Positions 16,869 to 26,265 of a DNA stretch of 42,612 nt are shown here, one piece after another. A program made the position numbers and the translations under genes. Where the stretch lies: NCBI GenBank assembly GCA_946185835.1, contig CAMHKW010000016.1, positions 1 through 42,612 on the forward strand, in the 5' to 3' direction. Source of the DNA: an uncultured Bacteroidales bacterium. GTDB lineage: Bacteria > Bacteroidota > Bacteroidia > Bacteroidales > Paludibacteraceae. Every line of letters begins with the position of its first letter. Positions within the stretch are counted from its first letter, which is position 1. Below the pieces are notes generated by a model. That model saw nothing but the letters and a program-made list of their open reading frames with translations, did not search any database and had not been told where the DNA came from.

Positions 16869-16967
16869 ATGAAATATACAAGAAAATCATTAGATAAGGC
16901 GGGTGTGGCGTTGCTTGACCCTTTTACTCGCGGTGAAGTTATTTCCTTGATACACGTGAGTTTCTGA
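16869..16967 (+). CDS. Putative 32-residue leader peptide upstream of panB
   Basis: A small ORF begins MKYTRKSLDKAGVALLDPFT and ends with a segment rich in branched-chain residues (E-V-I-S-L-I-H-V-S-F). It starts at the predicted transcription start of the panB message. Two later inverted repeats (16950-16956 with 16992-16998, and 17006-17019 followed by six T) could form an attenuation-type switch. An alternative is a gene remnant: a +1 shift near the stop would continue into another open stretch of about 18 codons. I do not recognise the peptide. Expression is unproven. Confidence 0.35.
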   Translation: MKYTRKSLDKAGVALLDPFTRGEVISLIHVSF

Positions 16968-17005
16968 GAGCTTTATCCACATTCAACGAGTCGTGTATGA
17001 TATAT

Positions 17006-17024
17006 AGATAGGTGTATCTTTTTT
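17006..17024 (+). terminator. Weak terminator-like hairpin in the panB leader
   Basis: AGATA, loop GGTG, TATCT, then T residues to 17024. The stem has only five A/T-rich pairs, so it would be weak alone. It lies between the leader ORF and panB, downstream of the ATACACG/CGTGTAT pair. Its position suggests conditional termination, but its strength is doubtful. Confidence 0.25.
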
Positions 17025-17059
17025 GATGTAGCTTTTTTTGAACTAAAAAACAAATAACA

Positions 17060-17875
17060 ATGTCTGTACACACACAATCAGCGCGGCTGACTACCACGCA
17101 AATAAAGAAGATGAAAGCAGCGGGTGAGAAAATCTCGATGCTAACAAGTTACGACTATACCTTGGCTCGTTTGGTCGACGAAGCAGGCATAGATATGATA
17201 TTGGTAGGCGACTCGGCTGCCAATGTCGTTTGTGGTTATTCTACCACTCTTCCTATCACTGTCGACCAGATGATATTCTTAGCGCAGGGCGTTGTACGTG
17301 CTGCTGCTCATGCTTTGGTTATTGTCGACATGCCGTTTGGCAGCTATCAGGTGTCCGAAGAAGACGGTATCCGTCAGGCGATACGTATACTCAAAGAGAG
17401 TGGTGCCGATGCCGTCAAGATAGAAGGCGGAGCCTCGGTAGCTCACATGATCAGTCGTTTGGTTGCAGCCGGCGTCCCGGTGATGGGACACCTCGGACTC
17501 ACGCCGCAGTCGGTGCACCAATTCGGAGGGTATGGACTACGAGCCAAAGACGAAGCAGAGGCTCAGCAGCTCCGTCAAGACGCCTTGGCATTGCAAGAGG
17601 CAGGGTGCTTCTCGGTGGTATTCGAAAAGATACCGGCACAGCTCGCCGAGTCGGTTACCAAAGAGCTGCAAATACCGACGATAGGTATAGGTGCCGGTGC
17701 CGGAACCGACGGACAGGTGCTCGTCTTGCATGATATGTTAGGACTCAATACCGGCTTCAAACCTAAGTTCTTACGTCATTTCGCCAATATGGCAGACGAA
17801 GTGAAAGGGGCTGTGGCAGACTATATCTCGGCAGTGCGTGACGCTTCGTTCCCCAACGAGACCGAACAATACTAA
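17060..17875 (+). CDS. panB: 3-methyl-2-oxobutanoate hydroxymethyltransferase
   Basis: 271 residues, usual PanB length. It transfers a hydroxymethyl group from 5,10-methylene-tetrahydrofolate to alpha-ketoisovalerate, the first step to pantothenate and CoA. Motifs: LTSYDYTLARLVDEAG, LVGDSAANVVCGY (metal/substrate Asp), DMPFGSYQVS, VKIEGG, PVMGHLGLTPQSVHQFGGY, and the conserved Glu in VFEKIP. The N-terminal M-S-V-H-T start fits the family and follows a short A/T-rich gap without a Shine-Dalgarno, normal for this phylum. It stands alone between its leader and a strong terminator; no other pantothenate gene is nearby. Confidence 0.97.
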   Translation: MSVHTQSARLTTTQIKKMKAAGEKISMLTSYDYTLARLVDEAGIDMILVGDSAANVVCGYSTTLPITVDQMIFLAQGVVRAAAHALVIVDMPFGSYQVSEEDGIRQAIRILKESGADAVKIEGGASVAHMISRLVAAGVPVMGHLGLTPQSVHQFGGYGLRAKDEAEAQQLRQDALALQEAGCFSVVFEKIPAQLAESVTKELQIPTIGIGAGAGTDGQVLVLHDMLGLNTGFKPKFLRHFANMADEVKGAVADYISAVRDASFPNETEQY

Positions 17876-17885
17876 CGGCACCGAT

Positions 17886-17924
17886 AAAAAACAAAGGGCA
17901 CATCTTAGTGCCCTTTATTTTTTT
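17886..17924. terminator. Bidirectional terminator between panB and uvrA
   Basis: AAAGGGCAC (17893-17901), loop ATCTTA, GTGCCCTTT (17908-17916), flanked by an A run on the left and a T run on the right. It can end panB from one side and uvrA from the other. Confidence 0.92.
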
Positions 17925-17984
17925 GGAAGCATATTGTGCTAACCATAATCTGAGTTGTTTGCACGCTAACCTTTGTAAGCGTTG

Positions 17985-20840
17985 CTATTGCGCTAACCAT
18001 TGTTTCAGGTAGCGGCCGGTGTAGCTGTCGGCGCAGCCGGTGACTTGGTCTAAAGTGCCGCTTACCACTACGTTGCCACCATGGTCGCCACCTTCGGGTC
18101 CGAGGTCGATGATGTAGTCGGCGGCAGCTATGACTGCGGGGTTGTGTTCGATGATAATCACCGAGTGCCCTTTGGCTATCAGTTGGTCGATGGCGCTCAG
18201 TAGCACGCTGATGTCGTGAAAATGCAGACCTGTGGTTGGTTCGTCGAAGATGAACAGAGTAGGACCTGTCGTCTCGCCTGCCAAGAACGAGGCTAACTTA
18301 ACCCTCTGACTCTCGCCACCCGACAAGGTCGACGACGACTGACCGAGTTTCACATATCCGATGCCTACGTCTTGTAATGGTTTCAGACGCTGTACGATGT
18401 TACGGCACAGACGCTGCTCGATAGTAGCTTGTTCGCCGAGTTTGGCGGTTTTACCAGAGCCACCACCTGCCGCTTCGCCAAAGAAACTGATAGCCTGGTT
18501 GACCGTCATCTCTAACACGTCGTAGATATTCTTACCTCGAAATTCCACCTCGAGGATGTCGCTTTTGAAGCGTTTGCCGTGGCAGTGCTCACATTTCAAC
18601 ACAAGGTCAGCCATAAACTGCATCTCGATGGTGATGGTGCCTTCGCCTGCACATTCTTCGCAACGCCCGCCGGAGGTGTTAAACGAGAAATGAGCCGGTG
18701 TGTATCCCATCTGCTTGCTGAGTTGCTGCTCGGCAAATAGTTTTCGTATCTCGTCGTAGGCTTTCAGATAAGTGACGGGGTTGCTCCTCGACGACTTGCT
18801 AAGCGGGTTTTGGTCGACATATTCGATGTTGGTGATAGCTGTCAAAGAGCCTCTGATGTCGTCACATTCGCCGCTTCGTTCGGCTATGCCACCATAGCGT
18901 TTCTTTAGCTTAGGGTAGAGCACTCGCTTGATTAGCGTCGACTTGCCACTACCACTCACGCCTGTTACGACGGTAAGCACATTCAGAGGAATGGTGACAT
19001 CAATATTCTTTAGGTTGTTTTCGCGTGCGCCTACTATCTCGATGAAGTTATTCCAGCAGCGTGGCTGCCTGAGCATGGCTTTATGATTGTGTTGTGTCAG
19101 GTAGTCGATGGTATGCGACTTGTGTTCAGCTGTTTGGTAGCCTTCTTCTTGGCGTGAGTCGCTTATCAGCTTGGTACTCCCTTTCCACACCACTTCGCCT
19201 CCGTGTCTGCCTGCTTCAGGTCCGATGTCGATGATATAGTCGGCAGCCTTCATGATGTCTTCGTCGTGTTCGACCACGACAATGGTGTTGCCTAATGCCT
19301 TCAGTTCGCGTAGCACCTCGATGAGCTGTTGTGTGTCGCGCGGGTGCAAGCCTATACTCGGTTCGTCGAGCACATACAGTGAACCTACTAAACTGCTGCC
19401 AAGCGACTTAGCGAGAGCGATGCGCTGACTCTCACCTCCCGACAGCGTTGACGAGAGACGATTCAGGGTGAGGTACGAAAGCCCCACTTCGCGCAGAAAA
19501 CGCAGACGGGAGTTGATCTCTATCAGTAACTGATTGACGGTCAGCTGCTCTGACTGCGTGAGCTCGAGGTTGGCAAACCATTCGGCGGCACTCTCTACCG
19601 TCATCCGACATATATCGGTGATATTCTTGTTGTTGACATATACATATCCGGCCTCTTTGCGAAGTCTGTCTCCATTGCAGTCGGGACAGGTGGTCTTGCC
19701 TCTGAAACGCGAGAGCATCACGCGGTATTGTATCTTCTGATGTTGCTTGCTCTCGAGCAGATGGAAGAAGTCGTTAAGTCCGCTGAACCACTCGTTGCCG
19801 GTCCATAGCAGACGTCGTTGCTCGGTAGTGAGTTGGTTGAAAGGCTTGTGGATGGGGAAATCGAAATGGTGGGCAGTGTTGATGAGCTGTTCTTTGTATC
19901 GGCTCATACCTTCGCTGCGCCAGCAGATGATGGCATCGTCGTAGACGCTGCGCGTCTTGTCGGGCACCACCAGGTCGGGGTCGATACCTATGATATTGCC
20001 GAATCCACCGCAAGTGGGACAAGCGCCAAGCGGACTGTTGAAGTCGAACAGGTGTTCTGTCGGCTCGACAAATGTCATGCCATCGGCTTCGAAACGTTCA
20101 GAGAATTGATATTCCTGCCCGTCGATGATGAGAGTGCACGCTCCGTTGCCTTCCGCGAAAGCCGTCTGTACCGAGTCGGCAAAGCGGTTGAGCGTGGCAG
20201 GTTCGGCGTCAGCCACGATGCGGTCGATTAGCAGGCGTATGGCATATTCGGGGTTGAAGTCGTTGCGACTGATGAACTCGTCGATCTGACAGATGCTGCC
20301 GTTGATCCACAGACGCGAGAAGCCCTGTTGCTGCCATATCTTGAGTTGTTGCGAGAAATGTTCGTCGATGGCAATGGGCGAAAGCAAGACGATACGCGTG
20401 CCGAGTGGCTGCGAGCTTACGCAGTCGATGACGTCTTTGACATGATGACGCCTTACTTCGGTACCTGAGATGGGGGAGATGGTCTTACCGATACGGGCAA
20501 AGAGGAGCTTCAGATAATCGTATATCTCGGTAGAGGTACCTACGGTGGAACGGGGATTTTTGGCTGCCACTCGTTGCTCAATAGCAATGGCAGGCGGTAT
20601 GCCGTCGATGAAATCGACTTCAGGCTTCTGCATCCGTCCTAAAAACTGACGCGAATAGGCACTCAGACTCTCGACATATCGGCGCTGTCCCTCGGCATAT
20701 AAAGTGTCGAAGGCAAGACTCGACTTGCCGCTACCCGACAGTCCTGTAATCACCACTATCTTGTCGCGTGGTATGTCGACACTGACGTCTTTGAGGTTGT
20801 GGGTGCGCGCTCCTCTGATATGTATTACGTTGTCGCTCAC
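17985..20840 (-). CDS. uvrA: Excinuclease ABC subunit A
   Basis: 951 residues, normal UvrA size. It is the damage-sensing ATPase that loads UvrB in nucleotide excision repair. It has two split ABC modules: Walker [10 protein letters not shown] (33-41) and GVSGSGKST, and signatures LSGGESQRI and LSGGESQRV. Zinc-binding pairs are ACPTCGG with CPDCNG in the first half and CEECAG with CEHCHG in the second; the latter is the key DNA-binding finger. The start is GTG, and the preceding TAA stop abuts it directly (TAAGTG), so translation is coupled to the HU-LysM gene upstream. Confidence 0.97.
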   Translation of the reverse strand: MSDNVIHIRGARTHNLKDVSVDIPRDKIVVITGLSGSGKSSLAFDTLYAEGQRRYVESLSAYSRQFLGRMQKPEVDFIDGIPPAIAIEQRVAAKNPRSTVGTSTEIYDYLKLLFARIGKTISPISGTEVRRHHVKDVIDCVSSQPLGTRIVLLSPIAIDEHFSQQLKIWQQQGFSRLWINGSICQIDEFISRNDFNPEYAIRLLIDRIVADAEPATLNRFADSVQTAFAEGNGACTLIIDGQEYQFSERFEADGMTFVEPTEHLFDFNSPLGACPTCGGFGNIIGIDPDLVVPDKTRSVYDDAIICWRSEGMSRYKEQLINTAHHFDFPIHKPFNQLTTEQRRLLWTGNEWFSGLNDFFHLLESKQHQKIQYRVMLSRFRGKTTCPDCNGDRLRKEAGYVYVNNKNITDICRMTVESAAEWFANLELTQSEQLTVNQLLIEINSRLRFLREVGLSYLTLNRLSSTLSGGESQRIALAKSLGSSLVGSLYVLDEPSIGLHPRDTQQLIEVLRELKALGNTIVVVEHDEDIMKAADYIIDIGPEAGRHGGEVVWKGSTKLISDSRQEEGYQTAEHKSHTIDYLTQHNHKAMLRQPRCWNNFIEIVGARENNLKNIDVTIPLNVLTVVTGVSGSGKSTLIKRVLYPKLKKRYGGIAERSGECDDIRGSLTAITNIEYVDQNPLSKSSRSNPVTYLKAYDEIRKLFAEQQLSKQMGYTPAHFSFNTSGGRCEECAGEGTITIEMQFMADLVLKCEHCHGKRFKSDILEVEFRGKNIYDVLEMTVNQAISFFGEAAGGGSGKTAKLGEQATIEQRLCRNIVQRLKPLQDVGIGYVKLGQSSSTLSGGESQRVKLASFLAGETTGPTLFIFDEPTTGLHFHDISVLLSAIDQLIAKGHSVIIIEHNPAVIAAADYIIDLGPEGGDHGGNVVVSGTLDQVTGCADSYTGRYLKQWLAQ

Positions 20841-22229
20841 TTACTTTTTCTCTCCCAGTATCTCTTTTTCTATTTGTTTGGCGCGTTCGATGGCTTTAGG
20901 GTCGTTGGGGTCAACCATGCTGGGCGGGAGATTCGGAATACGTATCTTGGTGCCGTTGGGTATGACATTGGGATTGGGTATCACCTCTTTGTTGGCTTCG
21001 TAGAGATATACCCAGAAGTATGGTGAACCGTAGTATTTGCGTGCCAAATGTGCTAACCTGCTGCCTTTGTTCAGGGTGATAGTGCCTAAGAAGTCTTCGT
21101 ATACCCTCTGTTCCGGTTCGTCGGTTTGCATCGTCTCAGGCTCTGTGCCGTCGTTAGTCTCGGCGGACTCGCCTTCTGCCGTTTGGTTGTCGGCAACCGC
21201 TTGCTCGTCAGTGTCGGTCTGAGCATCGGCTTGTGCAAGCGCATCGGTATAAGCGATAGTGGTATCGTTGGGTTCGACAAATAATGAGTCGTTGTCGAAG
21301 GTCTGCTCCGTCTGTCGTTGCGAGATGAGCTGTTGTGCCCATTGTGTGAGTTTCTCGCGCAGGAAGAGATAGCATCCGATAAGCAACAGACAAAGAATAA
21401 GAAGAATAATACCGGCAACAAGCCAGCCATGATGTCTTTTAGGCTTGGCAGGATAGATCACTTCTATGTCGTTGTCTTGTTCTTCCGGTTCGGGTTCCGG
21501 CTCCGGTTCCGGCTCGGGCTCCGGTTCGGGTTCCGGCTCGGGCTCCGGTTCGGGTTCCGGCTCGGGCTCCGGCTCCGGTTCAGGTTCGGGTTCCGGTTCG
21601 TGTTCCGGTTCGGGCTCCTGCTCGGGTTCCGGTTCGGGTTCCGGTTCGGACTCCTGTTCGGGCTCCTGTTCGGGTTCCGGTTCGGGCTCCGGCTCGGGTT
21701 CCGGTTCTGGCTCCGGTTCGGGTTCCGGTTCTGGTTCCGGTTCGGGCATCGGTTCGGACTCGGGTTCGGGCTCGGGCTCAGTCTCAACCTCAGTCTCAGT
21801 CTCAGTCTCACCCTCTTCTACTACCATATTGTTGATTTCGAAGATGATATTGTTGATTTCTTCAGCTTGTTGTCCGAGTCGTAGCAGCGGGTTGATTTCG
21901 TCATTTTCCTCTTCGACCGTAGGTTGTGGGGCGAGTGGCTCGTTCAGTTCCTCTTTGATTTTAGCATCGGGGATGAAGTTAACCTTATAGAAACCTTCTA
22001 TCATTATAGGTTCGCCCGTTACTACGTTGACGCTTTTACGAGGTTCGTTCCAAACGACTTTGAAAGTACCCAGACCATTGATTTTTACCTGTTGGTCGGT
22101 TACCAATCCTTGTGTGAGTTGGTTGAACAAGCTGCTAAGGAAGTATCCTACTTGATACTCCGGCATTGACGTGAGTTGCTCGACTTTGCGTCTGAGGTCA
22201 GCTAAATATATTCTATTCTCTGTCTTCAT
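20841..22229 (-). CDS. HU-domain / Glu-Pro repeat / membrane helix / LysM protein
   Basis: 462 residues with an unusual layout. Residues 1-95 are an HU/IHF-like DNA-binding domain ([12 protein letters not shown], then a GFYKVNFIP tail). Residues 145-249 are almost pure Glu-Pro dipeptides with a few Gln, Ser, His and Met interruptions. A basic stretch (PKRHHG) and one membrane helix (about 267-291) follow. After an acidic linker, residues about 385-435 form a LysM-like module ([18 protein letters not shown]...NGTKIRIP). The basic-inside rule puts HU in the cytoplasm and LysM in the periplasm, so the protein could tie DNA to the cell wall. Related Bacteroidetes proteins with HU and SPOR domains are known. 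Function is inferred. It is coupled to uvrA and lies 2 bp after the small HU gene. Confidence 0.8.
   Translation of the reverse strand: MKTENRIYLADLRRKVEQLTSMPEYQVGYFLSSLFNQLTQGLVTDQQVKINGLGTFKVVWNEPRKSVNVVTGEPIMIEGFYKVNFIPDAKIKEELNEPLAPQPTVEEENDEINPLLRLGQQAEEINNIIFEINNMVVEEGETETETEVETEPEPEPESEPMPEPEPEPEPEPEPEPEPEPEPEPEPEQEPEQESEPEPEPEPEQEPEPEHEPEPEPEPEPEPEPEPEPEPEPEPEPEPEPEPEPEPEPEEQDNDIEVIYPAKPKRHHGWLVAGIILLILCLLLIGCYLFLREKLTQWAQQLISQRQTEQTFDNDSLFVEPNDTTIAYTDALAQADAQTDTDEQAVADNQTAEGESAETNDGTEPETMQTDEPEQRVYEDFLGTITLNKGSRLAHLARKYYGSPYFWVYLYEANKEVIPNPNVIPNGTKIRIPNLPPSMVDPNDPKAIERAKQIEKEILGEKK
21484..21790 (-). repeat. 6-bp-period repeat coding for Glu-Pro dipeptides
   Basis: About 300 bp of GAR-CCN units read on the minus strand. 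Synonymous alternation (GAA or GAG with CCG, CCC or CCT) keeps it from being a perfect tandem repeat. Because six is a multiple of three, gains or losses of units change only the arm length, not the frame. Long ORFs on other frames here are artefacts of this periodicity. Confidence 0.95.
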
Positions 22230-22231
22230 GG

Positions 22232-22510
22232 CTACTTACTGTTTATGGCGTCTTTGAGAATAGAGTTCTGTTTGAATCCCACTTGCCTTTTTTCGGGTAC
22301 TACCGAGCGTTCGCCTGTCTTGGGATGTACGTAGGCTCTTTCTTTTTTTGTTTTTACTTCGAGCATGCCAAAGTTCTGTATCTGTATACTTTGGCCTTCT
22401 ATGAGCGTGTCTTTAGCAGCCTGCACGGTTGCTTCCAGCAACTTGCTGACGTCGTTTTTCCTCATGCCTGTTTCCTGCGTGATGGCGGCTATCAGTTCTT
22501 TTGTTGTCAT
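22232..22510 (-). CDS. HU-family DNA-binding protein
   Basis: 92 residues, the length of a classic HU/IHF subunit. It begins [20 protein letters not shown], followed by an alpha-helical dimer body. The arm region has [15 protein letters not shown], with the proline at the position that intercalates DNA in HU, and it ends in a basic [13 protein letters not shown] helix. It bends and compacts DNA as a dimer. It starts 13 bp after rimO and stops 2 bp before the larger HU-LysM gene, which suggests the two HU proteins are made together and might pair; that pairing is inference. Confidence 0.93.
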   Translation of the reverse strand: MTTKELIAAITQETGMRKNDVSKLLEATVQAAKDTLIEGQSIQIQNFGMLEVKTKKERAYVHPKTGERSVVPEKRQVGFKQNSILKDAINSK

Positions 22511-22523
22511 AGGTATATGTGTT

Positions 22524-23864
22524 TTAGTATTTCTCGCTATTGTTTGCTACACGTGCTATAAGGTCGAAATTCTCGTAGTCAACGATGGTAGCATTGTAGA
22601 ACTCACCGGTGCTGAGCCTGCTGTCGTCGTCTTTTTTGATGAGTATCTCGGTGTCGACTTCGGGCGAGTCGTATTGTGAGCGGCACACGTAGTATTCGTC
22701 TTCCTCTCGGTCGACAACCACAAGCATGGTCTTGCCCACAAGGCTGCGATTGAAGTCGGTAGCTATCTTCTCTTGAATGCTCATGAGTGTGTCGAGGCGG
22801 CGTTGTTTGGTCTGCTGGTCGATATCATCGCCGTAGAGTCTGTCAGCCGGAGTGCCGTCTTCTCTGCAATAGGCGAATGCTCCCATACGTTCGAAGCGCA
22901 TGTGCCTGATGTAGTCGCATAGCTCGTTGAAGTCGTCTTCGGTCTCGCCAGGGAACCCTACCATCATGGTGGTGCGTATCGCGATGTCGGGCACCTCGCG
23001 GCGGATGGTGTCGATAAGGTCGGTCTGCTGTTGCTTGCTGATATGTCGCCTCATGCGTTGCAAGATAGGGTCGGAGCAATGTTGCAGGGCGATGTCGAGA
23101 TATTTGCACACGTTGTCGCGCTCGCGCATCACTCTGAGAAGGTCCATCGGGAAATGAGTGGGGTAGGCGTAGTGCAACCGTATCCAGCGGATACCCTCTA
23201 CCTCGCTTATCTTCTCGATGAGCTCGGCGATCTTATATTCCTTATATATATCTATACCATACGAGGTGAGGTCTTGTGCTATCACCTGCAACTCTCTGAC
23301 ACCTTGTGCGGCGAGCCACTTGACCTCGTCGAGTATGTCTTCTATGGTGCGACTCTTGTAGTTACCTGTTATGATAGGTATGGCGCAATACGAGCAGTGC
23401 TGATTGCAGCCTTCGGCAATCTTGAGATAGGCATAATGCGAAGGGGTGGTGAGTGTGCGACGATTGTCGGTTGCCGAACATGGGGTCTTCGACTCCTTTG
23501 GTGCCTCTGCATTCAAGAGGTCAACCAGCTTGCCGTAGTCGAATTTGCCGAAGAACCGGTCTACCTCGGGTATCTCTGCTTCCAGCTCGGACTTGTAGCG
23601 CTCAGACAGGCACCCCATGACGTAGAGACGGCTGAGTTGATGCCGACGCTTGCGTTGTGCGAATTGCAGTATTATATTGATACTTTCCTCCTTCGCATCT
23701 TCGATGAAGCCGCAAGTATTGATGATTGCTATTTCACCCTGCGGGTGGTCGCTGTCGTGTACGCAACGATAGCCTGACTGTTGTAGTCGGAACATCACTC
23801 GCTCGGCGTCAACGAGGTTTTTCGAGCAACCTAATGTTATTATGTCTATTTCGTTCTTGTGCAC
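22524..23864 (-). CDS. rimO: Ribosomal protein S12 methylthiotransferase
   Basis: 446 residues from the chosen start. Radical-SAM enzyme that adds a methylthio group to an Asp of ribosomal protein S12. The N-terminal UPF0004 domain has three Fe-S cysteines (Cys13 in TLGCSKN, Cys51 in INTCGF, Cys85 in VMGCLSE). The radical-SAM motif CNQHCSYC covers Cys153, 157 and 160. A TRAM domain ends the protein (GKTMLVVVDREEDEYYVCR onward). The open frame continues to an ATG at 23978, but those 38 codons come from an 8-bp tandem repeat. RimO proteins normally begin a few residues before EIDIITLGCSKN, so GTG at 23864 is preferred. No promoter was seen; co-transcription with recQ is possible. Confidence 0.9.
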   Translation of the reverse strand: MHKNEIDIITLGCSKNLVDAERVMFRLQQSGYRCVHDSDHPQGEIAIINTCGFIEDAKEESINIILQFAQRKRRHQLSRLYVMGCLSERYKSELEAEIPEVDRFFGKFDYGKLVDLLNAEAPKESKTPCSATDNRRTLTTPSHYAYLKIAEGCNQHCSYCAIPIITGNYKSRTIEDILDEVKWLAAQGVRELQVIAQDLTSYGIDIYKEYKIAELIEKISEVEGIRWIRLHYAYPTHFPMDLLRVMRERDNVCKYLDIALQHCSDPILQRMRRHISKQQQTDLIDTIRREVPDIAIRTTMMVGFPGETEDDFNELCDYIRHMRFERMGAFAYCREDGTPADRLYGDDIDQQTKQRRLDTLMSIQEKIATDFNRSLVGKTMLVVVDREEDEYYVCRSQYDSPEVDTEILIKKDDDSRLSTGEFYNATIVDYENFDLIARVANNSEKY

Positions 23865-23880
23865 TGTGTGTGGTATTTTC

Positions 23881-23999
23881 GAGATGACGAGATGTCGAGA
23901 TTTCGAGATGTCGAGATTTCGTGATGTCGTGATGTCGTGATTTCGAGATGTCGAGATGACGAGATTTTGAGATTTCATGATTTCGAGATGTCGAGATCT
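23881..23999. repeat. 8-bp tandem repeat (CGAGATKT), about 15 units
   Basis: Fifteen consecutive degenerate octamers (CGAGATGT, CGAGATTT, CGTGATGT and similar) fill the space between recQ and rimO. Since 8 is not a multiple of 3, translation across them gives an 8-residue period; the minus frame entering rimO has no stop. Gain or loss of a unit would shift any ORF starting at the ATG at 23978. Units differ from one another, which argues against very recent slippage. Confidence 0.9.
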
Positions 24000-24010
24000 T
24001 TTCCGGAAGA

Positions 24011-26194
24011 TTAGTTCCCCAATTCCGACTGGAATTTGATTCTCACGAGTCGGACATCTATTTCCGAGATGTCGTCTTCGTCGAGTTCTTCCATCGCCTT
24101 GTGTATGTTGTCGGTCTCGGCATTTTGGAAGTATTCGTATATCTCTTCTTCTTTGTCGGGCTCCATTATCTGTTTTATAAAATAGTCGATGTTAAGCTTC
24201 GTTCCGGAATAGACGATGGCTTCTATCTCTTGCAGCAGCTCGTCCATATCCATACCCTTGGATAGTGCGAGGTCATCGAGGTCGACCTGTCGGTCGATAG
24301 CCTGGATGATTGATATCTTAGTCGACGACTTCTTAGCCACCGTGCGCACTCGCATGTCTTCGGGGCGGATGATTTCGTTCTCTTCGACGTAGTCTTTTAT
24401 TACTTTTATGAAGTCGTCGCCATATCGTTTTGCCTTGCCAGCTCCCACACCCGGTATGTTTTGCAGTTCTTCGAAAGTGATAGGGTAACTCGTCGCCATA
24501 GCTTCGAGACTGGGGTCTTGGAAGATGACGAATGGCGGGACGTCGAGTTTCTTTGACAGCTTGCGTCTAAGGTCTTTGAGTATTGAGAACAGCACGTCGT
24601 CGGCAGCGCCGCTACCCATGATGCCCTGCGGCTCGATCTCGGCATCGTCGTCGTCGGTACTCTCTACCGGCACTTTGAACGAGGTGGGCTTGCGCAGGAA
24701 TTTCTTACCTTCCGGGGTGAGTTTCAGGTCGCCATACGACTCGATATCTTTCTTCAGGAATCCTGCTATCATCGCTCTTCGGATGATGGCATGCAGTGTG
24801 GCTTCGTCTTCGTCGGCGGCAGCTCCGAAGTTCTCGAGTTCGTTGTGTTTGTAGGCAAGCACATCGGCTGTCTCGTTGCCTTTTAGTATGTCGACGATAT
24901 GTTCGGCTTTGAACTTCTCTTTGAGTTGCCCCACCACTTCGATGATCAGAGCAAGCAACTCCTTGGCTTCTACTTGTTTGTAGTGCTTGCGGCAGTTGTC
25001 GCACATGCCGCAGTTGTCTTCTTCATACTCCTCTCCGAAATAGTGAAGCAGCAGCTTGCGTCGGCATAGTGTCGACTCGGCATAACTCATCGTCTCGAAC
25101 AGCAGCTGGTTGCCTATCTCTTGCTCTGCCACAGGCTTGCCCTGTTGGAATTTGCGCAGTCGTTCGATGTCGCGTGGCGAATAGAAGCACAGGCAATGTC
25201 CCTCGCCGCCGTCACGCCCTGCACGCCCCGTCTCCTGATAGTAGCCCTCGAGCGACTTAGGTATGTCGTAGTGCACCACAAACCTCACGTCGGGTTTGTC
25301 GATACCCATACCGAAGGCGATGGTGGCAACTATCACCTGCACCTTCTCCATCAAGAAGGCATCCTGATTTTCGGATCGCTGCTGCGAGTCCATACCCGCA
25401 TGATAGGGTAGCGCTGTGATATGGTTGACAGCCAACGTCTGTGCCAACTCCTCCACCGTCTTACGACTCAGGCAGTATACGATGCCCGACTTACCCTCCA
25501 TTTGGCGAATGAAGCGTATCAGGTCTTTGTCGACATCGGCGGTCTTCTCGCGTACTTCATAAAATAGGTTCGGACGGTTGAACGACGACTTGAACACTTT
25601 GGCTTTTTGTATGTGCAGGTTCTTTTGTATGTCGTGCTGCACCTTAGGTGTGGCAGTGGCTGTAAGGGCTATGATAGGAGCCTTGCCGATACGTTGCACT
25701 ATAGGATGAATGCGCCGGTACTCGGGACGGAAGTCGTGCCCCCATTCCGAAATACAATGCGCCTCGTCAACCGCGTAGAACGAAATCTTCACTTGTTTTA
25801 AAAAGTCGACATTGTCGTCCTTAGTGAGCGACTCGGGCGCTACATATAGCAACTTGGTCTTGCCGGCAAGGATGTCTTCCTTCACTGCATTGATCTCCGG
25901 ACGCGACAGACTCGAGTTGATAAAGTGCGCTACGCCGTCTTCATCGGAATAGTTGCGCATGGCATCTACCTGATTTTTCATAAGAGCAATAAGCGGCGAG
26001 ATGACAATAGCTGTGCCTTCCATCAGCAGCGAAGGAAGCTGATAACACATACTTTTGCCACCACCTGTGGGCATCAGTACGAAAGTATCGTTGCCATCCA
26101 TTAGATTCTCTATGATGGCTTCTTGGTTGCCTTTGAACGACTCGAATCCGAAGTTCTTTCTAAGGGCTTTGACGAGTTGATTGTGTCTGGTCAT
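24011..26194 (-). CDS. recQ: ATP-dependent DNA helicase RecQ
   Basis: 727 residues. A 3'-5' helicase for recombination and fork repair. Motifs: PTGGGKS (Walker A, about 42-48), AVDEAHCISEWGHDFRPEY (DEAH box 143-146 plus the aromatic-rich loop), the zinc-binding CRRKLLLHYFG...CGMCDNC, a winged-helix RQC domain, then an HRDC domain (VPPFVIFQDPSLEAMA, NIPGVGAGKAKRYG). About 120 extra C-terminal residues, largely acidic, follow HRDC; this longer form seems typical of Bacteroidetes RecQ. The ATG at 26194 is chosen because it follows the promoter at 26266-26297 and starts right before the conserved helicase region; the longer frame upstream would include the promoter. Confidence 0.95.
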   Translation of the reverse strand: MTRHNQLVKALRKNFGFESFKGNQEAIIENLMDGNDTFVLMPTGGGKSMCYQLPSLLMEGTAIVISPLIALMKNQVDAMRNYSDEDGVAHFINSSLSRPEINAVKEDILAGKTKLLYVAPESLTKDDNVDFLKQVKISFYAVDEAHCISEWGHDFRPEYRRIHPIVQRIGKAPIIALTATATPKVQHDIQKNLHIQKAKVFKSSFNRPNLFYEVREKTADVDKDLIRFIRQMEGKSGIVYCLSRKTVEELAQTLAVNHITALPYHAGMDSQQRSENQDAFLMEKVQVIVATIAFGMGIDKPDVRFVVHYDIPKSLEGYYQETGRAGRDGGEGHCLCFYSPRDIERLRKFQQGKPVAEQEIGNQLLFETMSYAESTLCRRKLLLHYFGEEYEEDNCGMCDNCRKHYKQVEAKELLALIIEVVGQLKEKFKAEHIVDILKGNETADVLAYKHNELENFGAAADEDEATLHAIIRRAMIAGFLKKDIESYGDLKLTPEGKKFLRKPTSFKVPVESTDDDDAEIEPQGIMGSGAADDVLFSILKDLRRKLSKKLDVPPFVIFQDPSLEAMATSYPITFEELQNIPGVGAGKAKRYGDDFIKVIKDYVEENEIIRPEDMRVRTVAKKSSTKISIIQAIDRQVDLDDLALSKGMDMDELLQEIEAIVYSGTKLNIDYFIKQIMEPDKEEEIYEYFQNAETDNIHKAMEELDEDDISEIDVRLVRIKFQSELGN

Positions 26195-26265
26195 GTTGAT
26201 TGATATTCCATCGAAGTTACAACGAGCGATTAAACGGCTTTCTGTGCTCGTTTTACTTCGAGTCA

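Noticed and set aside
21464..21990. Long ORFs rich in Gly-Ser, Arg-Asn-Pro or Phe-Arg-Leu on other frames of the Glu-Pro repeat.
   Set aside because: They are by-products of the 6-bp periodic repeat, which is explained by the Glu-Pro arm of the HU-LysM protein.
23865..23978. N-terminal extension of RimO from an ATG at 23978.
   Set aside because: The extension is only translated octamer repeat; RimO proteins normally begin just before the first Fe-S cysteine block.
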